From: a virus
DNA: 38,483 nucleotides
IMG/VR virus record: IMGVR_UViG_3300022693_000980
Location: 1-38,483 of that record
Reading direction: 5' to 3' (one strand)
Of the stretch, positions 37,165-38,483 are shown in pieces. Each line of letters starts with the position of its first letter. Position 1 is the stretch's first letter. The notes beneath the pieces were generated by a model that saw nothing but the letters and a program-made list of their open reading frames with translations, had not been told where the DNA came from and made no database searches. The position numbers and the translations under genes were made by a program.

Positions 37165-38250
37165 ATGTCCGCATTTATATCAGAAAACACACAATTCACT
37201 GATGATTCAGGCGCGCCTATTGTTAACGGTAAAATATACATTGGCTCTTTTGGTGATGCGCCAGAAACCAACTTGATTACCATTTATGCGAATAGAGAGT
37301 TAACAATTGTGTTGGCTAATCCGCAATTAACAGATGGCACGGGAAGAAGTATCAACAAAATCTGGATACCAGGACGTTATTCTGTCCTTGTGAAAAATTC
37401 GAATGGTGTGCAGAAATACATTGATTTAAATGCGGGACAAACGCCCGAGACAGGCATAAGCACTTTAACGAATGTTCAGTTTTCTGACGACATTATCGCG
37501 GAAGGATCTACAACGATTACTGATTTAGTAGATAAAGAAATATATGTTTTTAAAGCACTCTTTGATAATGCCTCTGCCGTAACATTAAAGATTGATTCTA
37601 TAGCGGCTAAAGACGTTGTTAAATACGGCACTACACCGCTAATTTCTTCTGATATTATTGCCAACGAAAATATATTCGTTGAGTACAATTCTTTTGTTGA
37701 TCATTTTAACTTAATTTCTACCCTGCCTTTGTTGTCACAGGGCAATGTCGGTGACATATTAACATCATCCGGCTTGGATGCCAGTTGGCAAGAACTTGTT
37801 GGGGTTGAGGTCGGCACCATACTTCAATGGCCGACGGATATTGTGCCAGAAGGATACCTTGAATGTGACGGGTCTTCTATCACAACCGCGACCTTTAACG
37901 ATTTGTTTAATATAATTGGTGATATTTATGGCACCATTGCGGCCGGGGTATCTTTTAATCTACCTGATTATCGTGGTGAATTTTTTCGAGGATGGGACCA
38001 TGGTTCTGGCGTAGACCCAGATGCGGCAAACCGAATCGATCGCGGTGATGGCCAAGATGGTGATTTTGTTGGCACGAAACAGAATGATGAGTTAGAGTCA
38101 CATACCCATACAAGAGGTGGGCTTCAAAACTTTTCAACTGGTGGTGGTACAAATGGCGTCAGTCAGACCGGCGCAGATCTTACCGGTCCAACCGGCGGAA
38201 ATGAAACTCGTCCTCGAAATATATATATTATGTATATCATCAAATTCTGA
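37165..38250 (+). CDS. Tail fibre with P22-type head-binding domain and phage collar domain
   Basis: The 361-residue protein begins (1-100) like the P22 tailspike head-binding domain: ENTQFTDDSGAPIVNGKIYIGSFGDAPETNLITIYANRELTIVLANPQLTDGTGR...YSVLVKNSNGVQKYIDL. After a linker it has the tail-collar domain (about 215-300: GTILQWPTDIVPEGYLECDGSSI...LPDYRGEFFRGWDHG) and a HTHTRG-type tip ending in RPRNIYIMYIIKF. There is no spike endorhamnosidase: the fibre binds a receptor rather than cutting O-antigen. It is followed by its chaperone. Confidence 0.85.
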   Translation: MSAFISENTQFTDDSGAPIVNGKIYIGSFGDAPETNLITIYANRELTIVLANPQLTDGTGRSINKIWIPGRYSVLVKNSNGVQKYIDLNAGQTPETGISTLTNVQFSDDIIAEGSTTITDLVDKEIYVFKALFDNASAVTLKIDSIAAKDVVKYGTTPLISSDIIANENIFVEYNSFVDHFNLISTLPLLSQGNVGDILTSSGLDASWQELVGVEVGTILQWPTDIVPEGYLECDGSSITTATFNDLFNIIGDIYGTIAAGVSFNLPDYRGEFFRGWDHGSGVDPDAANRIDRGDGQDGDFVGTKQNDELESHTHTRGGLQNFSTGGGTNGVSQTGADLTGPTGGNETRPRNIYIMYIIKF

Positions 38251-38258
38251 GGTAAAAC

Positions 38259-38483
38259 ATGCCATTTATTTATCATTATGACGAAAAAGGATTTAATAGA
38301 AATCTGAAAACAGTGGCTAAGATGTCGCCTAAGGACTCAAGCGTGCCTTTGGTGCCAAGAAATTCGACATTAATAGAACCTGTTGCAAGTGGCAAGCAAA
38401 ATGTTATATTGAAATTTGGTGGAGACACAGATTCATGGCTTGAAGTTGCAGACTATAGAGGCTTTACGTATTGGACGGCAGAG
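38259..38483 (+). CDS. Tail fibre assembly chaperone, 5' part (continues at 1)
   Basis: ATG 38259 with GAGGT seven bases upstream starts the gene whose main part is at 1-639 (MPFIYHYDEKGFNRNLKTVAKMSPKDSS, then VPLVPRNS...). Bases 38259-38339 supply the first 27 codons. The rest duplicates the beginning of the window. Confidence 0.72.
   Translation, partial: MPFIYHYDEKGFNRNLKTVAKMSPKDSSVPLVPRNSTLIEPVASGKQNVILKFGGDTDSWLEVADYRGFTYWTAE
38340..38483. repeat. Terminal direct repeat, right copy
   Basis: Exact copy of bases 1-144. See the left copy for what it implies about genome topology. Confidence 0.95.

Noticed and set aside
1-38483. CRISPR array, integrase, transposase
   Set aside because: The only regular repeats are the two in-frame alanine arrays; no tyrosine or serine recombinase or DDE motif set was seen in any frame.

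Overview
The window is one complete, circularly closed genome of a tailed phage with a P22-like virion module. Its last 144 bases (38340-38483) repeat bases 1-144, so the unit is 38,339 bp and the tail-fibre-assembly gene runs through the artificial cut. The DNA is AT-rich. The tail-fibre chaperone, RecT, NusG/RfaH-like factor and podovirus morphogenesis genes point to a gammaproteobacterial host. No integrase, tRNA gene or CRISPR array was seen.

Layout. From 714 to 5261 all genes read leftward: an unknown membrane protein, a tightly packed run of small accessory proteins, and a RecT single-strand annealing protein. At 5287-5377 two back-to-back sigma70-type promoters with palindromic operators separate this arm from everything that reads rightward. 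The rightward early region (5405-12601) starts with a Cro-like HTH gene that has no ATG/GTG/TTG start. It continues with a DUF4373-type replication protein and a possible helicase loader, two paralogous alanine-repeat proteins, an N6-adenine methyltransferase, a YbcO-type nuclease, a DUF1064 nuclease-like protein, and a NusG/RfaH paralogue that probably antiterminates late transcription.

The lysis region (12633-14609) holds an M15 L-alanyl-D-glutamate-type endolysin, a secreted small protein, a protein with a phospholipase-A2-like Cys-x-x-His-Asp motif, a one-TM holin-like protein and a short Rz1-like lipoprotein whose frame is broken at a C4 run. An XRE-HTH/ImmA metallopeptidase, a few small genes and an Ntn-hydrolase (HslV-like) follow. 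Next come three surface/fibre-type genes, including a 1378-residue protein made of six LamG-like domains, lying unusually upstream of the terminase.

The virion block follows P22 order closely: terS, terL, portal, (terminator, promoter), scaffold, coat, (attenuator), gp4-like, gp10-like, a 98-residue protein where the gp26 needle would be, a gp14-like GNAT fold, gp7-like (with a self-cleaving S74 chaperone tail), gp20-like, gp16-like, a tail fibre with a P22-type head-binding domain and a collar domain, then the tail-fibre assembly chaperone.

Most distinctive: the duplicated alanine-repeat module; several genes broken or recoded at homopolymers or by an in-frame stop; a perfect 20-bp-arm palindrome that seems to interrupt a small gene; and the multi-LamG surface protein. 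Functional calls rest on motif recognition and gene order; no database search was possible.
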